DNA of 64,000 nucleotides from Corythucha ciliata (lineage: Eukaryota > Arthropoda > Insecta > Hemiptera > Tingidae), in the NCBI GenBank assembly GCA_038030265.1, contig CM075941.1, forward strand, positions 41,106,164 to 41,170,163, read 5' to 3'. The notes beneath the pieces are model-generated. The model was not told the origin of the DNA and did not search any database. It worked only from the letters and a program-made list of their open reading frames with translations. This document shows positions 45,668-56,334 of this stretch, one piece after another; the stretch's first letter is position 1, and every line of letters begins with the position of its first letter. The translations under genes were made by a program, and so were the position numbers.

Positions 45668-48600
45668 CTCAAATTAAATTGAATTTACATTACAAATCAG
45701 GCAAACTATCAAGTTAAGGTTCTTGTGTGGCCAACGAAGCTTTTGTCCCTACTCTTCCACCCAATGCCCCACACACCATCGTGATAATGAATGAGCAACC
45801 GAATCTACATCATCCCTATCTAAAAATTGTCTTGTCCCCCTGCACACTCTATTTAGTCAATGTGTGCTGTTTCTTCATCAAGTTACTAAAAATGGACACT
45901 CACCGAAGTGGACCAACACCCACCAAAGGCGCATCTGGGCCTCTCTGGGAAGGGGAGGGGGGAATCGAAACTCCTCCCCGTCCCTAAGAAAGCCCCAACC
46001 ATTTTCCCGCCCATCACCATCACTCAGTACACCACCACCACCTGCCCACCCACCCGCTATGTTTAGAGCGATTTTGCCTCGTCCCCCCCTGGACGTTCCC
46101 CCTGGGTGTTCTACTGCCCCCCCTTGAAATTTAGATCCACCTGTGCCCACCGAGAGCGGAAATATCCACACAGAGCGCGAATTGACGCGCGGACTGGTCC
46201 CCCAACATTTTAGCATTGAACTACCGCTTTCAATCAATTTTAGCCACGAATTCGCGGATATTCTGAAATTGATTCGCGTTTTCTGTCAACTTTATCCACG
46301 AATTAGGTAGCTACGCTTTTTCTTCATTTTAGCAGCAAATGAGCATTATTTGTTTTTCTCTATTCAAGCCGAAAATTACTGCTTTTACGTAATTTCAACT
46401 TTAAAATTTATCCGGATTTTATCTAATTGATTTGTGAATTAGCGTTTTATTCATTTCACCTGTGAATGAGCATTTTATCTACATTTTAGCAGGGTATTAG
46501 CGGGTTTTTACAGTTTCAGCCACGTATTAGCGGCTTTTCTCTAATACAACCGCGAACTAGCGTCGTTCTCAATGCTAACAGCTTTTATTCCTCAATTTTT
46601 GCTGCGAATTACCTTTTTTTTCTCAATTTCAGCCGAGTTTTAGCGCTTTTACTCAATTTTAGCTGTTGCGCTGAGCGCTTTCTGTTAATTTTCAGCCGTG
46701 AATTAGCTAGTTTTCTCAGAATTTGCCTCGAATCAGCGGGTTTCTCAATTTTGGCCGCAAATTAGCGTTTTCTTTCACTTCTTAGACATGCGAATGAGCG
46801 TTTTTAAAATCAATTTTGCCGCGAATTTTTTCGTCTTTATCCGTGAATTAGCGCTTTTCTCCATTTTACCTGCAAATGTTCGTTTTATTTCAATTTTAGC
46901 CGTGTATTACCGGGTTTTCTCTATAGAAACGATGATTGGAGTTTTATCTCAATTCGAGCGGCGTATATAGATTTCTTTCACTCAGCCATGCGAATGAGCG
47001 CTTTATCTCAATTTCTCACGTGAATTGACGCTTTTCTCAATTTTATCAGCAAATTCTCAGAAAACCCAAATTAGCGTAATTTTGCAAATTAGCGTTTTAA
47101 TACATTTTAGCAGCTTATGCGCGTTGTCAATTTTGGCCACGAACCTTGTCTCCATTTTAGCTGCAAATGAACGCTTTATCTCAACATTCGCCGCTAATTA
47201 GTGGATTTCTCAAATGTACTCGTTAATTAGAGCTTTTCTAAATTTTAGTAGCGTATTAGTGCTCAATCTAAATTTAAGGCGCGAATTAGCTCCCTCCCCC
47301 ACTTATTAGCCATACGAATCAGGGTATTTTCTCAATTTTTACAGCGAATTTGCGTTATTCCTCAATTTTAGCCGATAATTACAGCTTTGACAAAATTTTA
47401 ACCATGAATTCACAGATGTTGCCAAATTTATCCGTTAATTAGCGCTTTATTTTAATTTTAGCATTCTGTTCTGCTTTGCCTCAATTTTAGCCGCGAATAA
47501 GCGGTTTTTATCACTTTTTAGCCACGCTAATCAGGGATTTTTGTTAATTTCAGCCACGAATTATTTATCAATTTCAGCCAAGATTTACCGTTCTTACTCA
47601 ATTTTGGCCGTGCACTCGCAAATATTCTTAAGTGAATTCGCGAATTAGCGTTTTTTCTCAATTTTAGACGAGAATGACATTTTTTTCTCAATTTCAGTGG
47701 CGTCAGCTTTTTCCTCCTCAATTTTCATTTGGGAATTAGCGAGTTTTTTTCAGTTTTGACCGTGAATTTGCGGGCTTCTCAATTTTGGTAGCCTATTTTT
47801 GCAGCGAATTAGCAGGTTTTTTTCACTCCTTAGCCGTACAAATCAGAGGTTTTTCTCAACTTTTGTTGAGAATAGGCGCTTTTTCTCAATTTTAACTACG
47901 AATTATATCTTAATTGCAGCCAAGAATTGCTTGTTTTACTTAATTATAGCCGTGCATTCGCGGATATTCTTAAATGAATCCGTAAATTAGCGCTTTTTCT
48001 CCTTTTAAGCAACCCATCAGAGCTTTTCCTCAATTTTAGCTGGGAATTAACCACATTTTCTCAATTTCAGCGGCGTGATAGCGCTTTTTCTCCACTGAGC
48101 GCTACTGATGAGCGCTTTCCGTCAATTTTCAGCTGGGAATTAGCGAATCTTCAAAGCTTTTACCGTGAATTACCGAGTTTCTCATTTGTAGCACAGTATT
48201 AGTGCTTTTTCTCATTTAGCCGCAATTAGCTCCTTTTTAACAACTTTTTAGCCATTAGAATAAGAGATTTTTTTCAATGTTAGCGCAATATAGTCTCAAT
48301 TTGAGAATAAGCGCTTTTTCTCAATTTCAACTGCGAATTATTGTATGCATGACAATTATTGCGTAATAATGACAGTTTTTACTCAATTTTAGCCGTTTAT
48401 TTGCGACTTACCGTTTTTCTTCTCACTTATTCTCTTAGCCATGCGAATCCGAGATTTCTTGAATGAATCCGCGAATTAGCGTTTTTCACCATTTTAGCCT
48501 CGCATTAGGCCTTTTCTTAATTTTAGCCGCGAATGAGCGTTCTTCTTCTCACTTCTTAACCACGCGATTTTCTGAAAATTTTCTCAATTTTGCCGAAGTA

Positions 48601-50089
48601 GCACTTTTTTCTCAATTTTAGTGACGTATCAGCTCTTCCCATGAATTTTAGCCACGAATTATCTTCTTTTCTTTTCATTTCTTAGCCGTGCGAAACAGGG
48701 ATTTGTCTCAATTTTTGCTGCGAATAAGTGCTAAGAATTACGGTTTTCACCCAATGTTAGCAGTTTATTCGTGGATATTCTCAAATGAATCCTCGAATTA
48801 GCGATTTTCTCTATTTTAGCTGGTAACGAGCGATTTTTCTCAACTTTAGCTGCGTTGGAGCGCTTTATCTCAATTTTAGTCGGGAATTAGCGAGTATCTT
48901 ATATGTACTCGCGAATTAGCGCTCTTTCACAGTTTTAGCACCACATTAGTGTGCTTTTTCTCAATTTGAGCACCGAGTTAGCATTTTTTAAGAACTTGAT
49001 AGCGAGGTGAATTGTCGATTTCTCCCAACTTTCACCGTGAATTAGCGATTTTTATCAATTTTAGACGCGAATTTTCTCAATTCTGGCCAATAAATACTAA
49101 TTTTATTCAATTTTAGCCGTGAAATCGCGTGTGTTCTCAAATTGATCTGCGAATTACCGTTTTTCTCCAGTTTAGCAGCGAATGATCGCTTTATCTGAAT
49201 TTTAGCCGCGAATTAGCGTTTTTCTCCATTTTAGCTGGTAAGGAGCGATTTTCCCCAACTTTAGCTGCGATGAACGTTTTATCTCAATTTTAGGCAGGAA
49301 TTAGCGAGTTTCTCATACGTACTCGTCAGATAGCGCTCTTTCCCCATTTTAGCAACGAATTAGCATTTTTTAAAACTTTACGGTGAATTTCCGCTTTATC
49401 CCAACTTAGCGCCGTGAATTAGCGCTTTTTCTCAAGTTAAGCCGCGAATTTTCTCAATTTTATCCAATAATTATTATTGATTTTACTCGATTTTAGCCGT
49501 GAACTCGTGGATGTTCTAAAATTGATCTGAGAAATGTTTTTTTTTTCTTGCTTTCTTTTCTCATTTTAGCTGTGAATGTACGCGCAGTGAATTGAAGCGC
49601 ATTTTCTCCATTTTAGTCACGAAGCTGCCTGGAAAAAACACGAATTGACGTTTTCTCAAATATTAGCAGATTTTGAGTCTGCTGAGCGATTCATCGCTGC
49701 TTTTCCTCAATTTTATAGCCAGGAATTTGGGATTTTTCTCAATTATTTTCGAGAATCAGCGTTTACCTCAATTTCCAGATAGGGATTCATAATTTTTGCT
49801 AAGATTTAGCGTTTTCTCGCTATTTTATTCGCGAATATTAGCCTTTTTTCAAACTTTTGGCCGCTTAATCACTTCAAGAACAGCACATTAGCGCGCCTTC
49901 TCAATTTCCGTAGCTTATTCCCTTCATTTTAGCCTCAAAGTTGGTGTATTTCCCTGAATTTTACGACAAAAGAGCGTATTTTCTCGATATTACCCTCAAA
50001 TAAACGCTTTAAAACCTAAAACCCCCTATTTTTCCATCTTCAAGCTATTCGGAGGCTCCACTCTGACGCTGGGACGCTACTACACTCAC
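45668..50089 (-). other. EXOSC9 intron 3, expanded by repeats
   Basis: A 4.4-kb intron in a gene whose other introns are 55-90 bp (intron 1, 56 bp; intron 2, 71 bp; intron 4, 66 bp; intron 5, 61 bp). From 45690 to 46230 it is Pro-codon-like C-rich DNA without a gene; the rest is array sequence. The splice sites at both ends remain intact, so the repeats appear to be tolerated. Confidence 0.85.
46230..50040 (-). repeat. Main array, part 6: longest block, inside EXOSC9 intron 3
   Basis: About 3.8 kb of units read AATTAGCG, TTTTCTCAATTTTAGCCGCG on the plus strand, meaning minus orientation relative to most other arrays and the same strand sense as EXOSC9. Unit spacing is about 28-32 bp, with many local duplications (for example the similar segments near 48770-48990 and 49160-49350). 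The array stops about 50 bp before the exon 3 splice donor. Confidence 0.88.
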
Positions 50090-50312
50090 CTGTTCTGCAG
50101 ATATAACGCAAAGCGACTCTAAATCCAAACAACGCGACCCTTTCAAGCATCTTTCCAGAAGATGGTTCGTTTGAATCGACAAGTGGTTTTGATACCCCGT
50201 CTCAAAAACACCGCACACCATATCGCTGATCTCTAAATTGATGTAAATATTGCCTTCGTTTGGCCGGTAGGACCGCGGCTCTGTCAGTTCGCAAGAGGCT
50301 TGTGCAACAACC
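50090..50312 (-). CDS. EXOSC9: EXOSC9 coding exon 3
   Basis: 223 bp. The acceptor GTCCAG precedes 50312; the donor CAG|GTGAGT is at 50090. One base completes a Lys codon from exon 2. The translation VVAQASCELTEPRSYRPNEG, then LERCLKGSRCLDLESLCVISAEQ, matches the first RNase PH lobe of EXOSC9 (CELV-P, then RCL-NSKCIDTESLCV in vertebrates). A poly-G tract lies in the short intron next to the acceptor. Confidence 0.96.
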
Positions 50313-50383
50313 CTGGACAAGAGAAGGGGGGGGGGGAATTAAAGGTTGTCTCAAGTTTTTGAGTAGAACACTTGTGACTTTAC

Positions 50384-50478
50384 TTTGTCTCGCCCAACGT
50401 GACAAAGGCACAACCGAGGTCCGAGCCGAAATTCAACTCAATTTTCCGGTGTTCGTCGAAAGCCCGACCATCTAAACG
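50384..50478 (-). CDS. EXOSC9: EXOSC9 coding exon 2
   Basis: 95 bp between an acceptor ending GTTTAG before 50478 and the donor AA|GTAAAG at 50384. It encodes RLDGRAFDEHRKIELNFG and LGCAFVTLGET, the RLDGR start and first strands of the RNase PH fold. The acceptor was chosen because it is the one that yields RLDGR in frame with exon 1. Confidence 0.94.
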
Positions 50479-50534
50479 CTAAACTGAGCGCGTCAGGACT
50501 GATATGAACCAAATAACAAATCGTTTAAACGTAC

Positions 50535-50597
50535 CTGTTGACTTTCCACAGCCTCCAGAACGAATCCAGTCTCGCAATTTGAAACAACGTCTCTCAT
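50535..50597 (-). CDS. EXOSC9: EXOSC9 coding exon 1
   Basis: 63 bp, 21 codons, from the ATG at 50597 (context ATCAAAATGA) to the donor CAG|GTACGT at 50535. The peptide MRDVVSNCETGFVLEAVESQ matches the N-terminal SNCE-RF-L-A-E helix of EXOSC9/RRP45. With the other five exons it makes a 432-residue protein, close to the human length of 439. EXOSC9 is a ring subunit of the nuclear and cytoplasmic RNA exosome, which degrades and trims RNA 3'-to-5'. Confidence 0.95.
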
Positions 50598-50969
50598 TTT
50601 GATACAATTTTAATTAAAACTAATAAAATTCACATGAGGTATGTTTAACAACGGGCAGATAGCCGTTAACAGGAACGTGGAGGTTTCTCAGTCGCAGGTT
50701 AAGGTCTTTTCTATCACTATCAGTTGGCTTCAAAGATTAGTTACAAAGGAAAGGACCAATCTGTTTTGTTTTTATAGTTAAATTTTAGACTTTATTTTGT
50801 AAACAGTAGGGCTGAAATGAAGAACCGTGATGACAACAACTGAATTGGACTGATTTATTTAAACAGAAACTCAAGAATTAGGTATGTGCTTTCATGTATT
50901 TCTAGCTGTAGACATAGAAAAGCTTTTAACAAACATTTATTTTCTTGGAGGCCACAAAAATCTCGGGAA
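50598..50969. promoter_or_regulatory. Candidate bidirectional promoter between EXOSC9 and Dr1
   Basis: The two start codons are divergent and 372 bp apart. The stretch is AT-rich, contains none of the window's arrays, and must hold both 5' UTRs. No TATA box was assigned. GTAGACATAG and TATCACTATC phrases are visible but not identified as sites. A shared promoter is inferred from geometry. Confidence 0.6.
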
Positions 50970-51368
50970 ATGTCGACAACGAGCAATACGCCGGCACCGA
51001 GTGAAGACGACGAAGTTACACTCCCGAGAGCTTCGATCAACAAGATGATCAAGGAGCTTATACCGAACGTCCGAGTTGCAAACGAATCGCGCGAGCTTAT
51101 ACTCAGCTGTTGCACAGAGTTCATTCATTTGATCGCGTCCGAAGCGAATGAAATTTGCAATCTAAGCAAGAAGAAAACAATCAACGCCGAACATGTTCTC
51201 AAAGCGCTCGACAGTCTCGGCTTTGGTGATTATCGCGCTGAGGCGGAGGCAGTCCTCCAGGACTGTAAAGCTGTGGCGGCCAAACGACGGCGACAAAGTA
51301 CGCGGCTGGAGAATCTTGGCATTCCTGAAGAGGAGCTGTTGAGGCAGCAGCAGGCTCTATTCGCTCAA
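50970..51368 (+). CDS. Dr1: Dr1 (NC2-beta) coding exon 1, histone-fold domain
   Basis: Dr1 pairs with DRAP1 (NC2-alpha) through histone folds, binds TBP on promoter DNA and blocks TFIIA and TFIIB recruitment; it is also an ATAC acetyltransferase subunit. The ATG at 50970 (GGGAAATGT) is the first in its frame; the upstream open stretch has no ATG. After an acidic start come LPRASINKMIKELIPNVRVA, CCTEFIHLIASEANEICN, KKTINAEHVLKALDSLGFG and RLENLGIPEEELLRQQQ, all aligning with animal Dr1. The donor CAA|GTATGA is at 51368, phase 0. Confidence 0.98.
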
Positions 51369-51436
51369 GTATGACTATCAAATTTTTTTAAAACCAATTT
51401 TCCTTTTGAAAATCTTAACTCTCGGTCATGCCCCAG

Positions 51437-51553
51437 GCGCGACAGGAGCAAGCTCAAGTTGATCAACAGCATTGGATTGAACTTCAGGAAGCTGCTAAGA
51501 TTGCATCAATGCAGAAAAATGCTGAAGAAAGTGACCCCGACGACTACTCCTAA
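51437..51553 (+). CDS. Dr1: Dr1 (NC2-beta) coding exon 2, C-terminal tail
   Basis: 117 bp after a 68-bp intron, with acceptor CCCCAG at 51431-51436. It encodes ARQEQAQVDQQHWIELQEAA, the Gln/Ala-rich segment used by Dr1 for repression, then an acidic end SDPDDYS and TAA at 51551-51553. The total is 171 residues against 176 in human. Confidence 0.96.
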   Translation, partial: ARQEQAQVDQQHWIELQEAAKIASMQKNAEESDPDDYS

Positions 51554-51853
51554 CTTAATTTGCTTCAATGACGTTTCTCACGTGTTTGCGTTGCGGTGAA
51601 AATTTGTCACTTCTGTACATATTTATAAACAGTAAGTTCTCGACTTTCCATGGATTGGGTCCAACTATTAAAAGCCTCTCGCTTTCTCAAACCTTGGGAC
51701 AGACAGGCTTAGGACCGCTAAGGCTTGGCCACGCATGTGTCAATAAGCCTGTTTCTTGATTCAGAACTTTACTCAGCGCTTAATCAGGTTACAGCATCAA
51801 CTCACGATGAATGTGAAGATTACGGATAGACGAAAACTGTTACTCAAGCGTTA

Positions 51854-51859
51854 AATAAA
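51854..51859 (+). terminator. Candidate Dr1 polyadenylation signal
   Basis: AATAAA occurs 301 bp after the Dr1 stop codon, in the right orientation and before the next repeat array begins. Confidence 0.55.
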
Positions 51860-52079
51860 GAACCGGGGCAGGTCGATGAAATTGGATGGTATTTGACCAG
51901 TATGGAAACATGTGTGGCCGAGCCTTAAAGGGGGGGGGGGCGACCACAGGGGAAACAATTATGTCCACATTCGTTCAAAGCAGGGACATTCAACTGGAGG
52001 GTGTGGGTAGCGCGAGCTGTGCCTATGAACTTGTAATATTCAAGGGGGGGGGGGTATTCAGTAGGGGGCGTGATTACCA

Positions 52080-52665
52080 GTTTGGCTATTTCAAGGGTGC
52101 ATTTAGTCCGTTATGCCATTTTTAAGGCGCGAGTCGTCCGTCAAACGATTTTCAAAGCGTGCATGGTAAGTTTAGACCACGAATCGTCAGTTGAGCCATT
52201 TTAATGGCTCATAAAGTGCCTTTGATCAATTTTGGGGGGCGTGAATGGCCAGGTTTGAATACTATCAGGGTACGAAATCGTCAGTTCAGCCTTGTTTGGG
52301 GTCTGAGCGCATAGTTTAACGATTTGTAGGGCTCGAATCCTAAGTTTCACTACATTATGGAAACCCATGTTTTGTCATTTTTGAGACACGAGCGCCAGTT
52401 TTAGTGCAGTTTTAGTTTAGTCATTTTGGAGGCGAGAATAGTCAATTTTGTCATTTTAGGGCACGAATGATCCCCGTTAGGCCATTTTTTGAACGTTAAT
52501 TAACAGTTTCATATTTTTAAAGCGTGAGTTCAGTTATATTTAGGGCGTGATTGGTCAGTTGTCCTGGGCGCAATTTGTCAGTACACCCATTTTTAGGGAG
52601 TGGATACCGTCACTTGTACAATTTTCAGGGGGTGAATCGTCAGTTTTGGTCCAGTTTATGGGTAT
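52080..52665. repeat. Array of GGGCGCGAATCGTCAGTTTAGCCATTTT units
   Basis: Units of about 30-33 bp (TTTTAGGGCGTGATTGGTCAG and variants), the same family as at 18.4 and 58.7 kb. It starts after poly-G tracts near 51931 and 52045. Confidence 0.75.
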
Positions 52666-53495
52666 AGTGAAAAAATCGCTAATTCGTTGCTAAGATTGTG
52701 AAAAATCGCTAATTCGTTGGTAAAATTGATAAAAGCGCTAATTCATGTCTATCAGTCCATCAGGGGAAAAGCAGCAGAAAGAGCGCGAATTAACTGCAAA
52801 TGCTCATTCGCAGATAAAATTGAGAAACAGCCCTGAAGTGTGTTCGGATAGTTTCCGAATTCGTTCGAGAAAAAGTGCTAATTCAATTGCTACAAATGAA
52901 AAATCGTAAAGTCGATTCTAAAATTGAGAAAAACGGCTTATTCGCGGCTAGGATTATGAAAATGAGCTAATTTATGGCTACGAAATTGAGTAATACCGCT
53001 AATTCAAGGCTGTGAGTGAAAAGGTGCTTATTAGCTGCTAAAATAAAAAAAAGGGATAATTCACGGCTAAATTAAATAAAATGCTCGTTCGAGGCTAAAA
53101 TTGAGAAAATGCGCTTATTTGGGGGCAAATTGGAGTGCTGCAATTCTGGAAAAAAGAGTTAATTCGAAAAAGGAAAAATTGGAAATTCGCGGCTTTTAAA
53201 GAAAAGCGCAACTAATTCTTTGCTATAAGGGGAAGATTTCCCTGCTAAGATTGAGAAAAAGTGCTAATTCACAACTGAATTGGTAAAATAAGCTAATTCG
53301 TGGTTTAAATGAGGACAAATAGTTCGCGGCTAAAATTGAGGAAAATACTTCTGGGGGCAAACATTTGGTGAGCTACCTAATTCGCACAGACGGATGAACG
53401 CCGAATGTAGAAAACGCCAATTCGTGGTTTCTTAAGGCAACTTATTGGCTAAAATTGAGAAAAGGGTCGTAATTGACCGCTGCGTGAATATTATA
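52666..53495 (+). repeat. Main array, part 7
   Basis: GCTAATTCG-type units in plus orientation adjoin the previous family without a gap. It ends at TTATACAGGGTGGAAGGGG, a TACAGGGTG motif that often marks transposon ends in arthropods. Confidence 0.75.
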
Positions 53496-53529
53496 CAGGG
53501 TGGAAGGGGAAAAGTGTGACAAAAAAATT

Positions 53530-54330
53530 TGGGTGAAAGTAGACCTCATTTGCGACCGACATTACCATATACACCATGGCAAAGTTATTTTGACGTGTGC
53601 AACTTTAAGAATAGAATCTGCAGTTCGAGCGGTGGGTATTTGAGCTTCTTGGATAGCATTAGTCCATCCACTTCCATCCATCATATCGCCAAGTGTTTTC
53701 AGGCCATCTTAATGTGGAGGCCTCCCAGCAAAACCACAATCTTGTCCTCACCGTATGCTTCTGGCCAATTCCATTGAATATTTTTGGCGATTTCGAACAT
53801 AGGTTGATCGAAAGTTAAAATTGGAGTCTGCCCCGAATTCAACACGTCAATAGATTTTTGAATAACGACCATGGCGTGACGAATCAGGGCTCTATAATAA
53901 TATTCACAGATCGGGTTCAGAAAGTTACCGTACATAAAGGAATTTTACTTGAAGCCCGATGACAATTTTTGGTTGGAGACACCTATTTACGCTAGTTACG
54001 CGCGAGAAATAGGTCGGAATCGTACAAAATATTGTAATTGTTGGAAATCAGCTCGAATTTCGGCCGCCATATTGGTTTTATGGATCGGCTCTGAACCAAA
54101 AATTACGCCCTCATATGTGAGAGACACGTCCATGAAAAAATCTTGCGCAAATCGGGGATCCTCAGCCCTTGAAAGGGAGTTGAACACGTGGCATAGAATA
54201 CATTTGTAGCTCCACCAGCTGGGGGGGCGACTTGGGGTTTGAGGCGAAATTGCAGTTGTAGACACCCTAGGACAATAAGGGTGGAATGCAATGGATTGAA
54301 AGAGATGCCCTTAGTATCCAAATTTGGCGA
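53530..54330 (-). pseudogene. Remnant of an uncharacterised invertebrate repeat-associated protein family
   Basis: The minus-strand frame at 53699-53935 reads QTPILTFDQPMFEIAKNIQW then GEDKIVVLLGGLHIKMA. After a one-step frame change it continues to about 53560 with LGDMMDGSGWTNAIQEAQI and TADSILKVAHV. From memory this order (DQP, IQW, GGLHIEMA, GSGWT, TADS, HV) recurs in multicopy proteins of unknown function in marine invertebrate genomes. Upstream pieces to about 54330 (frames at 53996-54265 and 54103-54321) may be further fragments. Stops and shifts make it non-functional. I cannot name the family or its activity. Confidence 0.55.
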
Positions 54331-54873
54331 GCACGGAAAATCATTTTTGTGTGTAAAGATGCGTAAAAGAAGCTGCTGCGTGATCCACGTGCGGGATTAA
54401 TTGATCGCTCCAATGGTTGTTTTCGAACTCAGGGAAGTCTAATGTAGTTCTTAACAGCGCTTCAACCCGGAAAGAGTTTGAAAAAAGCGCTGAAATGGCG
54501 GAAATACTAAAATTTCCAACGGCTATCTTAAATAACAGCCGTCCTATGCGATGTCGTGATTGCCTCCAATCTTAAAATCAACTCATCAGCCATCTAGAAC
54601 ACGCCTGCAAAGTTTGAAAGCTCGACTCAAAAGTGCACGATTTTGCTATTTTTCTTGAATCTGCTCCTGGACTATCATTAGTGAGGATCAAAATACCTAA
54701 TTCAGATTATCGCACCCCTTCGTAAAATTTCGAAGAATTGAACACATTTCGAGCAAAAAGTGCTTTTTTGGGTGTTCTTTGCCATAGGCGTTTGCGAATA
54801 AATGAAGGTGGAAAAATTGATGTAACACACTATCTTATTGAAAATTGAAATAAAACTTGTGTTAGGCCTTATT
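54331..54873. other. Non-coding stretch left of the LINE
   Basis: Unique-looking AT-rich DNA with no recognised gene. Its right end is the target into which the LINE was inserted. Confidence 0.5.
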
Positions 54874-54886
54874 AAGATCAGCGATG
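54874..54886 (+). repeat. Left target-site duplication of the LINE
   Basis: AAGATCAGCGATG here is repeated exactly at 56241-56253, bracketing the LINE fragment. Confidence 0.92.
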
Positions 54887-56240
54887 ATGGTTGTACACGG
54901 GGATTATCCGACCAAGGATCCTCTACGGGGCCACGGTCTGGTGGAAGGCGGCGAACAAAAAGGGAAACGCAGCTAAATTAGACAGAGTGCAAAGGCTGGC
55001 CTGTCTGGCGACCCTAGGGGCGTTCAGAACGACACCAACAAGACCGATGGAGGTAATGCTGGGACTAAAACCCTTAAGCCTTGAACTGCAGGCACGGGCT
55101 ATGGAAGCGGCATACAGATTGGACTGCATGTCAGGGAAGGTAGGAAACGGGGGGATACAAGAACACATGCGCAGAGTGGCACCGTTCACGGGCATGAGAT
55201 CGGATCTACTGGTAAAACAAGGGGACTTTGTAAAGACGATCGGGGTCAAACTATCCCGGGAGACCGGGCAAGGGGGGTAGGAGTGTTTTACGGACGGTTC
55301 AAAAATTGGAACCGGGAAAGGGAAGGCGGGGTCAGGCATATACATCCCCGGAATGGGGGTGGAAGAGAGCCTGACGTTGGGAAAATATGCGACGGTGTTC
55401 CAGGCGGAGGTTGCGGCCATAGAGGCTTGTGACATTGAACTGAGACGGAAAGGTGTGACAAATAAGCGAATAACGATATACTCGGACAGCCGAGCCGCCC
55501 TCGGGGTCATTTCCAGGCCGGTGGTCAAGTCGGGGGCGGTGGGGGGCTGTAGAGCCAGTATATCGGCACTGCTGACGGAGGGTAACACGGTTACATTAGG
55601 GTGGGTACCAGGTCATGCTGGCATCCCGGGGAATGAGAGAGCAGACGAGCTGGCTAAGACGGGGGCCATGACAGAATATATGTCGGCCCAGAACCGGTGG
55701 GGGGATAGCAAGGAAAGTAGGACTCAGTGAAATTCGGGGTTGGGCGAAAGCGGAAGCCCAGGCACGATGGGAAGCAGAAGATCACTGCAGACAAGCGAAA
55801 GAGGGCATTAAAAGGTGTGATGCCAACACGACAAAGTGGCTGGTAGGGTTAGGACGAAAGCAAACTAGAAAGGTAGTAGGAATATCTACAGGACACTTTG
55901 CAGTTCAGAGACACTTGCACATGATGGGGCTAATAGGGGACCCTACATGTGAGAGGTGTGGAGTGGAGGAGGAGACAACGGGTCATTTAGTGAGAGAGTG
56001 TGAGGGGTTTGCGGCAGCGAGGTTTGCTGTATTTGGGAGGGACAGGTTGACCGACCTAGAATTTTCCAGGGCTCAAGGGGTCCGAGTACTGGATTTTCTG
56101 GGGAGGGTGAGGAGATTTGAGAAGCCGTGCTAGCCCCTCCGAGTCCGGGACCCGTTGGGTGTGACGTAGGGGCCCAATTGGTGGCCTTGGCCTCGCCGGA
56201 ATCGGCTTGGCCGGGACGGCACCCTCCCCCCCCCAAAAAA
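54887..56240 (+). mobile_element. 5'-truncated non-LTR retrotransposon (LINE) with 13-bp target-site duplication
   Basis: A 1354-bp insertion bordered by a perfect 13-bp direct repeat. It begins inside the RT thumb region and ends with a short GC-rich 3' UTR, a run of C and an A tract (56225-56242). This is the form left by target-primed reverse transcription that stopped early. The base composition is richer in G than the AT-rich flanks, so it stands out as a separate arrival. Confidence 0.93.
54888..56133 (+). pseudogene. LINE ORF2 C-terminus: RT thumb, RNase H, CCHC finger
   Basis: The reading starts WLYTGIIRPRILYGATVWW, the conserved region just after the RT of jockey/I/R1-like elements. 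An RNase HI domain follows with its acidic set visible: FTDGS, AEVAAIEAC, YSDSRAAL, WVPGHAGIPGNERADEL. After a linker comes C-x2-C-x8-H-x4-C (CERCGVEEETTGHLVREC, about 55948-56001) and the natural stop at 56131-56133. Damage: an in-frame TAG at 55278-55280 just before RNase H, and a frameshift near 55690-55725. An RNase H domain in ORF2 points to the I/R1/LOA-like side of LINE diversity. The 5' part, including endonuclease and RT core, is missing. Confidence 0.92.
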
Positions 56241-56253
56241 AAGATCAGCGATG
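56241..56253 (+). repeat. Right target-site duplication of the LINE
   Basis: Exact copy of 54874-54886. It is followed by CAAAATAAAA, which was the original continuation of the target. Confidence 0.92.
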
Positions 56254-56334
56254 CAAAATAAAAACTTCTCGTAGCGTATTTCAACGTTATTCAGATCGAT
56301 TAGCCCCATTCAACGCAAAACCTCGGGGAAGATG

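Noticed and set aside
50886..50969. Extension of Dr1 upstream of 50970
   Set aside because: The frame is open, but no ATG occurs before 50970 and the extra residues have no counterpart in Dr1 proteins.
54923..55588. 221-codon minus-strand open frame
   Set aside because: It is the reverse shadow of the LINE RNase H coding strand, which carries all the conserved motifs.
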